Assembly (NCBI GenBank): GCA_024305745.1 | Contig: JAHRBS010000008.1 | Location: 992,001-1,056,000 of the forward strand | Reading direction: 5' to 3' | DNA: 64,000 nt | DNA from: Polyporus tsugae | Lineage: Eukaryota > Basidiomycota > Agaricomycetes > Polyporales > Polyporaceae | In this document: piece by piece, positions 11,323-24,899 of the stretch | How the letters are laid out: the number at the start of each line of letters is the position of its first letter | Position numbering within the stretch: the stretch's first letter is position 1 | The notes under the pieces: generated by a model | The model's database searches: none | The model's input: only the letters and a program-made list of their open reading frames with translations | What the model was told of the DNA's origin: nothing | Translations under genes and position numbers: made by a program

Positions 11323-12300
11323 ATGGCACCGAAGAGGAAAGACACCAAAGATACCATCGATAAACGATATACCCGACGCCCTCAAGTAGTCCTCCGCACA
11401 ATCCCACCCCCAACAGTGCTCTCAGCTTCCAACTCGCCATGTTTGTCTCAGGAGCGAAGATCTCACAGTGTGCGTCCGCTCTTGTCCGCTCTTTCTCTCC
11501 TCTCCTCTCGATGTCCTTTCCTCCTCGTCTGTGCGAATACTTATCTAGTCCAAATAACCGCGCCACAGTTGGAAGCCTATTATCCCTTGTACGGACGCGA
11601 CTTCAAGAGAGGTTCGCATGAGGAGTGCGCCCACGCCAGAGGTTTGGAAGCGCGGGTTCGAGCGCGTTCACGAGCGGATCGACGAGGTACAGGAGGACCT
11701 CAAGACCGCCCGCGAAGCCCTCGACGCGGCTCACAAACGAGCTCCAGCGATTGGAGGGCAAGATCGACCAGTTTGACATGAAGTTCGAAAGCCGGCTGTC
11801 GCAGCTCCAGCTCAACCTCGACACCCACTTCGAGTCCGTCGAAAAGCCTTTTGCGGAGGTCGACGACCGCTCCAACGACCACTTCAACAACAATCGACGA
11901 CCGCTTCAACAAGATCTATCAACGCTTCGACAAGATCGAGGAGGACATTCGGGAGATGAAGCAGATGCTAACGCGGCTTCTCGAAGGTGACGTTCTCCCC
12001 GCCACCCCCACTTCACCATCCCAAGCACCCTTCCCTCCTCAATCTTCTTCTCACGTCGTCGCCCCCGGCTCTTCGCCTGTTGCCGGACCTTCGAGTCCCA
12101 GTCGCCGCCGCCGCCGCCGGTCCGCAACATGTCGCGATGCGGCCGGCTGCTAAACAAGAGCAAGGAGCACTAGGATCTGTGAGAGCAGTTGTGTAGTGTG
12201 TTCTCCGGATACGTCTTTTTCAGTCCATGGTATCCAGGTACGTCTTTTTCCGTTCATGTTGGAATACCTGGTGAATGTCTGTCAAACCCGTTATTCGGAT
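11200..12300 (+). repeat. tandem segmental duplication, unit A
   Basis: This unit aligns by eye with 13,565-14,680. Shared landmarks in the same order are AGTGGGATCAAC upstream, ATGGCACCGAAGAGG at the start codon, the LVRTRL-coding segment, the CTCAAGACCGCCCGCGA coiled-coil segment, CCTGTTGCCGGACCTTCG, AACAAGAGCAAGGAGC at the end of the ORF, and CCGTTCATGTTGGAA in the 3' flank. Similarity is clear but far from identical, with indels, so the duplication is not recent. Limits are approximate. Confidence 0.75.
11323..12173 (+). pseudogene. coiled-coil gene, first tandem copy, frameshifted
   Basis: Begins MAPKRKDTKDTIDKRYTRRPQVVLRT, like the intact neighbour at 13,715. Downstream, the frame homologous to the neighbour's linker (SLVRTRLQERF) runs into a stop near 11,620. 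The coiled-coil homology then moves through three frames: FERVHERIDEVQEDLKTA, then LQRLEGKIDQFDMKFESRL after about 11,730, then DDRFNKIYQRFDKIEEDI after about 11,890. A fourth shift near 12,115 is needed to reach the shared end LLNKSKE before the stop at 12,171-12,173. Introns of plausible size do not explain shifts within continuous heptads, so I call it a decayed duplicate. Whether a shorter product is still made cannot be told from sequence. The original function is unknown. Confidence 0.65.
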
Positions 12301-13284
12301 GCATTTATTATCCTCAGTCTGCCTCCGTTCTGTTGCGCGCTCCTCGTGACGGGGTAGTACCGTTTCCGCCGGTATATTGTATCCGATACCCGCATATTAG
12401 ACAACCATTGCTCACCACCAATGCATAACGCATTCACCACACACACACGATCACACTGTACTTGTATTAATCTAGAAGGGCGTGCGATCCGCTGAGGTGG
12501 CTATAGTATGTATGTAACTTGGATACATAACCTATGCCACTGGTTTAGAGCAAGGAACACCCTATATATCGGAGCATCAGAAGGACCAACAGCCGTGCAA
12601 AGTCCGACGAGCATGGGCCGATCGGATTCAACATGTTCTAGAGATCTCTGGAGACCCCATCCCAACTCCAGTCTTCAGGCGGCGGTGCGTGGTCCCGCAT
12701 GTCCGACGACACTGTACATCTTGATCTCCGCAGTGCACCTGTGCGGACTGGCCCACCGTTGACGTTGACGAACGCCGACCGGCTTTATAAACGTACGTCC
12801 TCTCAAGGCAGGCGACTCGGCAATGATATATGCCTCAAAGTGGAGCGCTGGCAACTTTGCATGGCCGTCGGCAGTCGGCTTATGCAGGTAGGCTCATTAA
12901 TAGGCCCGCCTGTCGACTTCACGAGTTCAGGCTGTTGCAATGTGGACCATAAGTATGCTTGAGGAACGCCTTTGAAAGGTGAGCACGTGCATCGATTTAA
13001 GCCTCTGCTCATCATGTGGCGTGTACGGTGTACTTGGAACTCTCGCTCGAGGCTGCACCTGCCTTCAAGTTTGTTCACCCTCAGATTTCAGATACGAACT
13101 TGAAGGCCGGTGGCTTCAGCATTGTAACCCCCTGGAATTCAAAATTCTCCGGGCGGGTTATCAGCGACAGCTTTCATGAGAAACGAAGCTGGCCCGCCAA
13201 CATCCACTCCAGCGTCAGTTCAATCCTTTTGTTCTCCGCCTCTCTCTACTGCCTCATCGTTTGATAGTTCTCTGATCTCAGGAA
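12174..13284. other. intergenic between duplication units, no supported gene
   Basis: About 1.1 kb. An open stretch near 13,016-13,160 (reading LSLEAAPAFKFVHPQISDTN) and another near 12,699-12,895 look more protein-like than random. I could not join them into a credible gene or assign a family. They may be relics, like the F-box fragment that follows. Confidence 0.4.
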
Positions 13285-13548
13285 ATGCCTCCATACCTCC
13301 CTGGCGAGATCACCGACGTCGAGATTGCCTATGTATGGCCAGACAGCCCCTCGCTATGTTCGTGCGCCCTCGTTCACCGCCAGTGGCTCCCGGCGGCCAG
13401 CAGGTACTACTACTACCTCTTCCTCCTCAACATCCAAATCGACAACCCATCGACATATACCTTGTTCCTAGAGCGCGTCTTACATTCCAAGGATCTGAGG
13501 GTTTGGCTGGCGTATACCCGTCCGACACCTCAACACCGAAGATGTTGA
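13285..13548 (+). pseudogene. F-box-like N-terminal fragment
   Basis: An 87-codon frame starting MPPYLPGEITDVEIAYVWPD and continuing SLCSCALVHRQWLPAASRYYYY. It resembles the N-terminus of the large Agaricomycete F-box family (LP.EI.d.i...L.d...L..CALV.r.WlpasR). It then continues with a YTLFLERVLHSKDLRVWL stretch also typical of those proteins. The frame ends after 87 codons and no downstream leucine-rich repeats or WD-like part follow. The next gene (coiled coil) begins about 170 bases later. F-box proteins normally recruit substrates to SCF ubiquitin ligases, but this piece looks truncated. It could instead be the first exon of an unrecognised spliced gene. Confidence 0.5.
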
Positions 13549-13714
13549 TGCCTTGGCAGGACTTCCGAGACGGACTGAAGTCGACCTCGCTCAGCACGTA
13601 TCACGGAGCCAGTGGGATCAACGTGCCTTCCCCGTGTATTACCAATATTTCGCCGTCGATTCACTGGCACCCGTCACAATTTGCCACCAGTTGTCTTCTT
13701 TCCTGCCTCGAAAT

Positions 13715-14591
13715 ATGGCACCGAAGAGGGGGAAAGAAATCGAAGACACCACCATCGACAAACCCCATTCCCGGCGCCCTCGGGTCATCCTCCGCACACT
13801 TCCACCCATCGTTTTCACTTCCTCTAACAACTCCCTCACCGTCCAGGTCACCATGTCCAGCGCCCCAGGAACCAAACCTTCGCCATGTACGTCTGTTATC
13901 TCCTCTTTCTCCCTCTTCCTCGTCGGTTGCGCTTCTCTTGGCTGTGCGAATGCTTCGCTAACCCGATTGTAGCGGCCGCGCCACAGCTCCAAGGTCGTCC
14001 CTCGTACGAACGCGACTTCGGCATAGGTTCTCACGAGGAGTACGCCAAGCCGCAGGTCGTAACTTACAGCGCGAGTTCCAACGGGTCGACGAGCGGGTCG
14101 ACGAGGTAAAGAGAGATCTCAAGACCGCCCGCGACACCCTCGACGAGAAGATCACCGAGCTTGAGACGCGGCTTACGACAAAGATCGACACACAGAAGGC
14201 CCACATCGACGACAAGTTCGAGCAGCAGCAGCAGGAGAAGTTCCAGAAGCGGGTGTCGCAGCTCCAGGCCAACTTCGACGTCGCCCTTGACACCCACTCC
14301 GAGTCGGTCGATGAGCGTTTCAACAAGGTCGATGAGCGTTTCAACAAGATCGATGAACGTTTCAACAAGATCGAGGACGACATCCGACGGCTGCGTGAGT
14401 ATCTTGTCCCAGAGTCACCAACGCAACAACCTCTCCCTCCTCAATCTTCTTCTCAAAACGTCGACCCCGGCTCTCTACCTGTTGCCGGACCTTCGGGTGC
14501 AAGACGGGAGAGCGTGCTAAGCTCCATCCGGAGGAAAGCTTCGAAAGGCCTCGGGCTGCTGAACAAGAGCAAGGAGCGCGGCGACCAGTGA
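13715..14591 (+). CDS. orphan coiled-coil protein, second tandem copy
   Basis: Starts MAPKRGKEIEDTTIDK with a basic RRPRVILRT patch. An intron of about 80 nt follows (the acceptor before 13,973 is clear, the donor is near 13,887-13,891 and ambiguous). The continuing frame gives ATAPRSSLVRTRLRHRF, then an uninterrupted coiled coil from FQRVDERVDEVKRDLKTA through EKITELETRLTTKID, a Gln-rich KFEQQQQEK, and three exact heptads of the type VDERFNK. The tail is Pro/Ser-rich and ends LSSIRRKASKGLGLLNKSKERGDQ. No membrane segment, enzyme motif or known domain is visible. The protein probably oligomerises through the coil; its role is unknown. The first copy at 11,323 is frameshifted, so this is the likely functional member of the pair. 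Confidence 0.6.
14307..14369 (+). repeat. three 21-bp tandem repeats encoding heptads
   Basis: Units 14,307-14,327, 14,328-14,348 and 14,349-14,369 each encode (V/I)DERFNK. The first two are identical and the third differs at two bases. The period equals one coiled-coil heptad, so unit gain or loss would lengthen the coil without breaking frame. The first copy of the gene keeps only degenerate versions. Confidence 0.85.
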
Positions 14592-15326
14592 GTGGCCGGT
14601 TATGTGCTCTCCAGGTGCGTCTTTGTTCCGTTCATGTTGGAACTTTTCATTAATGTCTATCAAACCTGTCGGGTTTCTCTCACCTCACTCCAATGTCGCA
14701 GCCCGCTCTTTTAAAACTTGTCGTCCCCAATCTTCCTGCCCTCTAATTTCCCCGCTTCCGTCACGATGAGGCCATTGCCGTCGGAACTATCATTCGCATA
14801 CACAACGTATCTGTACTTGTATCGCCACCACCCGCTGCCCCTCATTCGCTTCCACCCCTCTTGCCTCTCGCCTCGCCCTGTCATCACGCGTCACTGCCAG
14901 TGCACACCCGTTCACGCTCTGTTCTCTTTGCTGTTCTGCCGTCTGTCATGCTGGGTACCTGTACCTTCTGTACTGTATGCCCAATGGCACATTGGTGTCC
15001 ATGTCTCAAGTACTTCGTCTGCCTGTGTCACCGTTGTTCGATGCTTGCTCGACTATCCTACACAAGGCCTCGAGCGTCTCGAACTAGTATTTGGCATTCA
15101 CTCGTGTGCTGAGGACCGCATTGCGTTCTTCCGAGCAGTCGTCTGCGGTCTGCCTCCGACACAATACACTTCTCACGCACGTCCTACAGTCACCAGAGGC
15201 TACAAGCTTAAGGTCGTTGAAGAGGCAACTTGCAAGTTTCCATCGCCTCAGTTACGTACAAAGCATACATTTCCGCATTTCCGCATTGTCACACTTCAAG
15301 CTCCGAGGCCTTCTCGACATCCCCGA
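14592..15326. other. intergenic, convergent 3' ends
   Basis: About 735 bases between the coiled-coil gene (+) and ADE2 (-). A plus-strand open frame of 278 codons starts in it and runs antisense into ADE2. It has no recognisable motif and a biased cysteine- and proline-rich composition, so it is not annotated as a gene. Confidence 0.45.
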
Positions 15327-17309
15327 TCAGCTGCTGCGGGTTTCCTTAGCAGCCTCGTATGCCTCCCAGCCAACCTCCGCAATCTTGTCGACCTTTCCGA
15401 GAACCTCGGTCTCGAGCGCCCGCAAATACTCCTCCATCGCCGTGACCAGCTCGGGCTGCCCAGCAGACAGCGTGCGAACGGCGAGCAAACCCGCATTCGT
15501 CCCGTTGTTGATCGCGACAGTGGCAACGGGTATGCCACGCTGCAGACGGCCTAGTCAACGCAGAACGGAAAGAACCCGCGCGGCTACTGGACGTGGACGT
15601 ACCGGCATCTGCACGATGCTGTGCAGAGAATCGACACCGTCGAGGGAGCTTCCCTTCACAGGTACGCCAATGACAGGCAGACCGGTCATAGCCGCCACCA
15701 TTCCAGGCAGATGCGCCGCTCCGCCGGCACCAGCGATGATGACTCGCAGTCCTCTCGCGGCCGCCGACCGGGCATACTCGACCAGGCGGTCCGGCGTGCG
15801 GTGGGCCGACACGATCGTCAACTCGTACGGGACCTTGAAGCGGTTGAGGATGTCCGCCGCGGGAAGCATGACGTGCAGGTCGGAGTCCGAGCCCATGATG
15901 ACGCCCACGAGGGGCTGCTTGTGCGAGAAGCCGCGCTCTGGGAAAAGCGGGGCGTACAGGTCCAGTTCTCGTGGATCGTGGCCGCCAGGGAGATTCGCGA
16001 GCAAGGGGCGGAGGCGAAGGCTGAGCTGCGCGTCCGAGTCCGCGACGACGGTGACGTGTCCCATCTTGCGGCCCTTGCGGCTCTCGGACTTGCCGTAGAG
16101 GTGCACGCGGGCGCCGGGGATGGTGAGCGTAAAGGTGGCGAAGGAAGTTATTTCGGAGAAGGAAGAGGACGCGCCAAGGATGTTGAGCATGCACGCGGAC
16201 GGGACTTTCAGAGCGGTGGAACCAAGTGGGAGGTCGAGGATGGCACGGAGGTGGTTCTCGTACTGAGATGTCATGCAAGCTTCGATAGTGTAGTGACCAG
16301 AGTTGTGCGGGCGGGGTGCAATCTCGTTCAAGTACACCGTACCTGTGGGTAGAAGTGAGATAGGCAGTATACTGCACGCGGATGGAAAACGACGAACCAT
16401 CGGCCATGAGGAACATCTCGACGCCAAACACTCCTGCACCTTTAAGGGTCTTGACCGCGTGCTCAGCGACAGTACGAGCGCGAGCTGCTATTGATGGGTC
16501 GCGGCTGCGAAGAGGAGAGAAGACCAGATGGCAAATGTTTTGCTTGTGTATGGTCTCGACAACAGGATACGAGACGACCTCTCCGGACCGAGAGCGGACG
16601 ACTATGACAGCAATCTCCTTCACGAACGGTACCCACTTCTCCGCGTACAATGTGCGGCCACCGAGCGCAGCGATGGCCTCCTCTGCTTGGGAGAGGTCAT
16701 TCAGTACGAAGTTTCCCCGTCCGTCATACGCTAGGGTCCGGCTTTTCAGCATGAGGGGGAGACTGAGCTGCTCGGCCACGGCGCGGAGTGACTCTACTGT
16801 TGATTCTGTTTGGACGAAGTCGGAGACGGGACAGCCAGCATCGCGCAAGTGCAGCTTCTGCACGTACTTGTCCTGGATGACCTTGATCGTGAAGGGGCTC
16901 GGGTGTACGCCGAGCGGGACCTTGGTTTCGAGCTCCTCTAGAACGCTGACCTCTACATGCTCGATTTCCACAGTAAGGACGTCGACTTTCGAGGAGAGTT
17001 CCAGGATTTTGTCAGGGTCCGCGAAGGAGCCGTCGATGTGAGATAGGCCCGGAGAACGCGGCGCGACGACCTGCTTAGCGGGTCCATTTTCGCCGAGATC
17101 AAGGACGACAACGTCGATGTTGAGGAGAGAAGCCGATGCGGCCAGCATGCGCCCCAGTTGGCCGCCGCCTACGAAAGAGCCGTGTAAACATCGGGTCGCG
17201 TGTAAGAGGAGGAGACTGAGGGGATTCAATGATGTCGGTCAGTGTAATGCTCGCACATGCTCAATGCGGGGGACCCACTCCAACCTAAGATCCCGACGAC
17301 CTTGTCCAT
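15327..17309 (-). CDS. ADE2: phosphoribosylaminoimidazole carboxylase (PurK-PurE fusion)
   Basis: Four exons: 17309-17285, 17168-16398, 16342-15603 and 15539-15327. They total 1749 nt, 582 aa, the usual length for fungal Ade2. The start gives [16 protein letters not shown], the ATP-grasp PurK N-terminus. The PurK part continues with [29 protein letters not shown] and [17 protein letters not shown]. The C-terminal PurE-like part has [47 protein letters not shown] and [16 protein letters not shown]. The enzyme carboxylates aminoimidazole ribonucleotide in de novo purine synthesis in the cytosol. Each junction restores conserved residues in frame, including [13 protein letters not shown] and [15 protein letters not shown]. 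Loss of Ade2 classically gives adenine auxotrophy and red pigment in yeasts. Nothing suggests a defect here. Confidence 0.96.
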
Positions 17310-17535
17310 GATCACTAAACACTCCCCGAGTCTCCTGGGTTCGTGGATTGCGCGAATATCGAGGTGATCGTCGAAAGCAGGACCGAGACTGTCCTCAGGC
17401 TGCCGGTCCAAAGTCAAAATCGTAAGCGCCGGAGATCAAACTTTTTTGCTCCCGAATATGTTGTCGGTGCAGTGTACATCCTCTCCGCCATACACGACGA
17501 CGCCGGCATCTCTCCTTGCCTCCCCTCCTTAATCA

Positions 17536-18205
17536 ATGGCTCCGACTCCGGCCAAACCTGCTACCGCTAGAAAACGAACCAGGAAGAGAAAACGCCGCGC
17601 CGTGTCCTCGTCGTCCTCGTCTTCCTCCGACGATTCCTCTTCCGACTCCGAGGCTCCCAACCAGACCGTCGTCAGAGTGCCAGTGAGGGCCACGAAGAAA
17701 CCTCAGCCCGAGCCTAGCGAAGCTTCATCTTCCTCCTCGTCTTCTTCAGAGTCGGAGTCGGGCTCAGATGACGATTCCGAAGCCGAGCATACGAGGGAGC
17801 TCTCGCCCCAGGCCGCTTCGTCGGTGGCACCGCAAAAGGCTGCCCGGCGGTCACCATCTCCTACACCACCGCCTGCGCCGATACCTCCATTCTTACCTCC
17901 AAAAGACACAGCAGGATCGGAACAGCAGGACGAGCAGCTCCTGAAGGAGCGATTCAGGAAATTCTGGATGGCGTCGGTGGCGGATGCGTTCAAGGACGAC
18001 CTCGAGGAGATACGCAAGGTACGTCCGCTAGCCATCTCAGCATCTGTCCGTCCTCAACCCCTTACAGGAGCCAAATATGACCACGTCAAGACTGGCTATG
18101 CTTATCGACTCCTTGGCTGCTGGAGGGGACGTTCTGGCGTCCTCGCAGGCGGGACCGGACGGTGATACGACAGAGATGCAGATTGTACTTGAGCACAATG
18201 CGTAG
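17536..18205 (+). CDS. RSA3: ribosome assembly protein 3 (Rsa3-like)
   Basis: Exons 17536-18018 and 18068-18205 flank a 49-nt GTACGT..ACAG intron; the product is 206 aa. The N-terminus is a basic patch (ARKRTRKRKRR) followed by Ser/Asp/Glu-rich low complexity. The C-terminal part carries the Rsa3 core: LKERFRKFWMASVADAFKDDLEEIRK joined directly to EPNMTTSRLAMLIDSLAAGGDVL, ending in LEHNA. In yeast, Rsa3 associates with early pre-60S particles in the nucleolus with the helicase Dbp6. The acidic serine runs are typical of nucleolar proteins. The start is the first ATG in the frame. It lies divergent to ADE2, with about 225 bases between the two ATGs. Confidence 0.88.
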
Positions 18206-19009
18206 CGTCAAGTGATACCAGGCCGCCGGCCGTTCCGCGAGGTCTCCTTCGACACACTCGCGTCTTCTGCCGCAAGCGCTCCCCTCTCTCACGAACCTTT
18301 TCCTCATCAAGGCGACTTGGTTCGTACCCGGTAGAGGCACTTCTGCCCTCTTCATGCCGGCCAACGCGACGCCAACGTTGTGCGCGCTTTTGTCGGTATG
18401 TGCCATCTCGTTTTGTGATGTGTTATGTCCCTCTGAAGGGCTGACCTTCGTATAGACGTCGGGGAGGAAGGAGAGGCGCGGCGAGTCCTTAAGTGCACTC
18501 GACGAGGGTACGGTTTCGGTACAATCGTCAACTTGGAGATTTGGCTCGTATAAATCTCGTATTTCCGTTCACCCAGACGCTGCGGGCATCCGTACACCCC
18601 ATGGCCATCCCTTCGACATTCTCGTGAGATGCGAGTGTACACACCTTTGCACCAGAGTGTATCCCTACGTCCCTCCATGCATTGCCGTTATGCCTCGAAG
18701 ACCGGACCCGGGCATCTGCGAAACAGACCGCAAGGTATTGACCCGCTCGATGTGGTACATGATCCTTGCAATTGTCATGACACTGTAGTAGTACAAACAC
18801 CAACGCCTACCAATCGAAACATGCGAACAAAGAGGTATAATCTAAAGAGTGTCCGTGCTAGCGGTGCATAGCCCGTACGGTGCGGGCGACGTAACTGAGT
18901 CCATTTTTCTACAATCGTCCGTGCGCATGTTCTTCTCCTGCCTCTCCGGTGTCATACTCCTCACTCCTCACGCACGTTCAAGGCGTGCGTATGGGTACGC
19001 AGGATGCGC
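18206..19009. other. intergenic, convergent 3' ends of RSA3 and GFA1
   Basis: About 800 bases between convergent stop codons. Only short, motif-free ORFs are present. I found no tRNA-like A/B box pair and no notable repeat. Confidence 0.5.
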
Positions 19010-21861
<2,852 letters not shown>

Positions 21862-22017
21862 GATTATCTAGGATGATGATGGGCGTTGTCTGGCGTTGGA
21901 ATGCGTTTTTGACGCGTTCGTACAGGAATGTGAGGATGTCAGGTGGGATGGACGATCTTTCGAGGGGGGATGGGGGAAAGGAAGGGGAGGTTATGGGGGA
22001 AAGGGAGCGGAAGGGAG

Positions 22018-22027
22018 TTATATATGC
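22018..22027 (-). promoter_or_regulatory. TATA-like box upstream of GFA1
   Basis: On the minus strand this reads GCATATATAA, about 157 bases upstream of the GFA1 ATG. Between it and the ATG lies a strongly pyrimidine-rich stretch (22,012-21,960 on the minus strand), a layout seen at well expressed fungal genes. Confidence 0.5.
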
Positions 22028-22029
22028 AG

Positions 22030-23943
22030 CCCAGCTCGGACGCGTCGCGAATAGAGAAGCTTACATAAGCACACTGCCTGCAAAGCGGTGGCACACTGGC
22101 ACTGTCCCTCAAATGTCCGCCCGACGCCCTTTTCGGGGCCGTCCCCTTTTCTGTGACAATCCTGTCAGCCTTCAATTTGTGGATTTGTGGTGGCACTCAC
22201 TCCCGGCTCATCCTTCTCGACGTTGCTGACAGCGTCGCCGTTGCAGCGGGGCGGAATGTCAGCGGAGGTGCCGATCGAACGAGGCCGCACAGCTACACTT
22301 GTTCTGCCTTCTCGCCGTCACTCCCACCCCCGAACGTGCGTCCAGCTTCGAATTCCGATAAAAACCATTGCAAACGTTACCCAGTCAATGTGCTGCGTGA
22401 GCGCATCATCCAACCGATCCCACTAACCTAACGGCGTCGGCATTAGGACCCTCAACGGCACTGCAGTACCGCATCCCTGATCTTGGAGCTTTTGCGCCGG
22501 GGCTCCGGTCATTTTCACCAGCGCAGGCAAGTCTTCTATCCACCTTCCCAGGCGTCCGCTTCGTCTCCAGTCACCCTGTCGTCTTCTCGCGGGCTCAACA
22601 CGCCTAAGGCCGACCCATCGTCCCGCAACGGCTCGCGATGCCCGCGACCGACGTGTCGCCCTGTGCGATGTTCGAAGCGAATGCTATCTTTGCGGCGGCG
22701 GCAAAGCTGCGCAAAGGATGTGATGTATAGCCACCGCCGCCCCTCCGCTGTCAAACATCTTGTTCTGCTCTTGGACGGAGAGCGGCCTTCTTGTGACGTG
22801 GCGAACGCACGACATCTTCTGTCTACCGCGCCGACCTTCGTCCTGGTGATGTCCGTTGTTCTTCGTATTTGACCCTTGATGCTCCGCCGACTCGACTCTC
22901 GGAGGCTGGCCGCCACCGCCGGGATGCCCTATGTCCCGAGCTAACTTGAGCGCATCTGCCTTCTTCGTCCTACCATTTTCCATCGCCCCATGGCAGCAAT
23001 CTACCACACGACACACAGGGGACGGGGTGCGCATCGTCAAGATCTTCACGAGCTACTTTCACCGGCATCATTGACGAGAACACCCTGGAGAAGACAGATC
23101 GTCCCTCTCCCACCCCCCGGGACATGGATCGCGCGATGCGGCTCGATTTCAACCCTCTGCCTCGCCGCCGATGACGTCGACTATTCGAATCTTGGGCCTG
23201 ATCTTCAACGCATTATGATGTTATCTCGCCCTGATCGTGCTCGCCAACATTCAAATGCCCCCTTGCCGAACTCAAGTTTCCCCAGCCGACCATAGCCACG
23301 CCTGCTGACAGCTGCTGACCATAGGGAATCCTTGGTCAAGCCCTTAGCCTCGTTGGTGCAGCGTGTCCGCTTGTACGTGTAATCTTCTGCGCTCGAGTCG
23401 AGACCCTGCATCCTTGCCATAAGAGTCGTTCAGACTGGCTAGCAATGTGGGACGAGCGACTCGCTGGAGACCACGATGGTGCTGCTAGAGCATGACTGCG
23501 CTCCAAGACTAATGGGCAGATGCGACGATCGAGTGCGGCACGCGTTCGAGGCTTCAATCTTATCCTGTTCGAAACTTGAGCGCGGGCTGGCCGCCTTAGT
23601 GTTGGGTTCGGGCCCGATCCTACGTTCAGTGCTGCACATTGTTATGAAATAGCCTCATGAGTGCCCCCAAACGTTTTCTACAACGAAGCGAACTCAGAGG
23701 GACGTACGCGCCACTAAGCTCGTAATGTCATGCCATTGAACCGTGTGCTCCCATTCGTGGCGAACCCGGCTTGAATCTCGCCCGCTATGATGGAAGGTGC
23801 CTTCCATCACCTGCAGTCTTCTTTTCGAGTGTCAGCTCAGAATAACTGTTTATACGGATGCAACATGGCGTGTTTCAAATCCCTACCGATACATAACAAG
23901 TACATTTCATAGCAAGTTGCACGTTAATAGAGCATTAAACACT
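22030..23943. other. 1.9-kb interval without a supported gene
   Basis: Contains several short ORFs on both strands near 22,480-23,050. One plus-strand reading (MPATDVSPCAMFEANAIF) looks protein-like but is stopped after about 30 codons. I could not build a spliced model and treat the interval as promoter plus possible gene relics. Confidence 0.4.
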
Positions 23944-24725
23944 CTAGTATCCGCCAGACCCAACTTGACCGCCTGAGCCCGTCTGGTTGCCAGCGACGTC
24001 AGACAAGGTGGTAGCGTTCTGCATTCCACCAAGATGCCTGTTGTCCGGATGCGCGCCTGGATGATGATTACCAGTCAGCTCATCTCGTTCTCCCTGACGA
24101 GGCAAAGCAAAACGAGGCTCACCGTGCGCTACGGCGCGCTCGCGATGCATCAGCGCCTCCTTCTCGAGACGCTCCGCCTCCGCGATCTCCGAGCTCTGCA
24201 TCTTGAACGCGCCCGCCTCCTGCTCCTTCTGGACGCCGCGCTCCTTCAGCGCCTGACTGCCGACGAGCGAGCCCACTGCGCGCTCGGCCTTGTCCTCGAG
24301 ACGGCGCCCGGCCCCACCAGAGCGCGAGGCGTCGGCGGAGGATTTGTTGTGCGAGGCGGGCGGGGCCCCGGTGCCGGTGCCAGTGCCAGTCGCGCTCGCC
24401 CCGGCGCCGATGCCGGCTCTGTTGCCAGGAAGGGGTTGATCCTGGGCGTATCCAGCTGACCTGGTGTTCGCGCCCTGTCGCAAAGACCCAAGGTTTAGAG
24501 TGCAGGGATCTGTGGGATCGTCAGGAAGAAGAAACGTACGGCGTTGTATTGGTCAGGGTGGGGTTGGTTATGACCCTGCTGGCTTTGGGGGTGGGTGGAT
24601 GGATTTGCGCCGTAACCCTCGCCGACCCCAGTGGCTGGCTGCTGCTGGTTACCAGCGACGTTTGGGTCGTGCTGGGGGTCGTAGTTGGTCTCATGGGCAG
24701 TGTTGTTGTCGTGCTTCATAGTCAA
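23944..24725 (-). CDS. hydrophilic orphan protein, possibly stress-related
   Basis: Exons 24725-24540 and 24474-23944 are joined by a 65-nt GTACGT..ACAG intron, giving DQYNA-GANTRS at the junction and 238 aa (236 aa if the second ATG is used). The N-terminus is Asn/Gln/His-rich with no hydrophobic segment. The middle has a Gly/Thr/Ala stretch. Then comes a charged helical segment, KAERAVGSLVGSQALKERG followed by QKEQEAGAFKMQSSEIAEAERL, and the protein ends in Gly/Asn/His-rich sequence. The KAERAVGSLVGS stretch recalls CsbD-like and LEA-type hydrophilic stress proteins, but I cannot assign a family with certainty. A TATA-like box lies about 165 bases upstream. Probably cytosolic and largely disordered. 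Confidence 0.68.
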
Positions 24726-24885
24726 TCGTGAGCAACCCGTCAGCGAGTTATGAGGCTAAGCGCACCTTGTGTTTTCCGAAGAGCGGCATCGTGAGTTTAA
24801 TACGCGTGCGCGTGAATCAGGAAGCGTATGTGTTGTGAAGTCCTTAGAAAGCCGTTGGCTGGGGCGTTCGTTCCTCCCGGCAGAG

Positions 24886-24895
24886 GTATATATAC
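24886..24895 (-). promoter_or_regulatory. TATA box upstream of the hydrophilic orphan gene
   Basis: The palindrome GTATATATAC lies about 160-170 bases upstream of the start codon, a reasonable distance for a basidiomycete core promoter. Confidence 0.5.
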
Positions 24896-24899
24896 GGTG

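Larger units (their letters stand above)
13565..14680 (+). repeat. tandem segmental duplication, unit B
   Basis: Second unit of the duplication described for 11,200-12,300. It contains the better preserved coiled-coil gene plus similar 5' and 3' flanks. Between the units lie about 1.3 kb with an F-box-like fragment that has no counterpart upstream of unit A. Confidence 0.75.

Noticed and set aside
13176..13961. 261-codon plus-strand ORF
   Set aside because: It overlaps both the F-box-like frame and the start of the coiled-coil gene in another frame; likely a chance opening.
14718..15554. 278-codon plus-strand ORF
   Set aside because: It runs antisense into ADE2, has no motif and shows the biased composition expected of a shadow frame.
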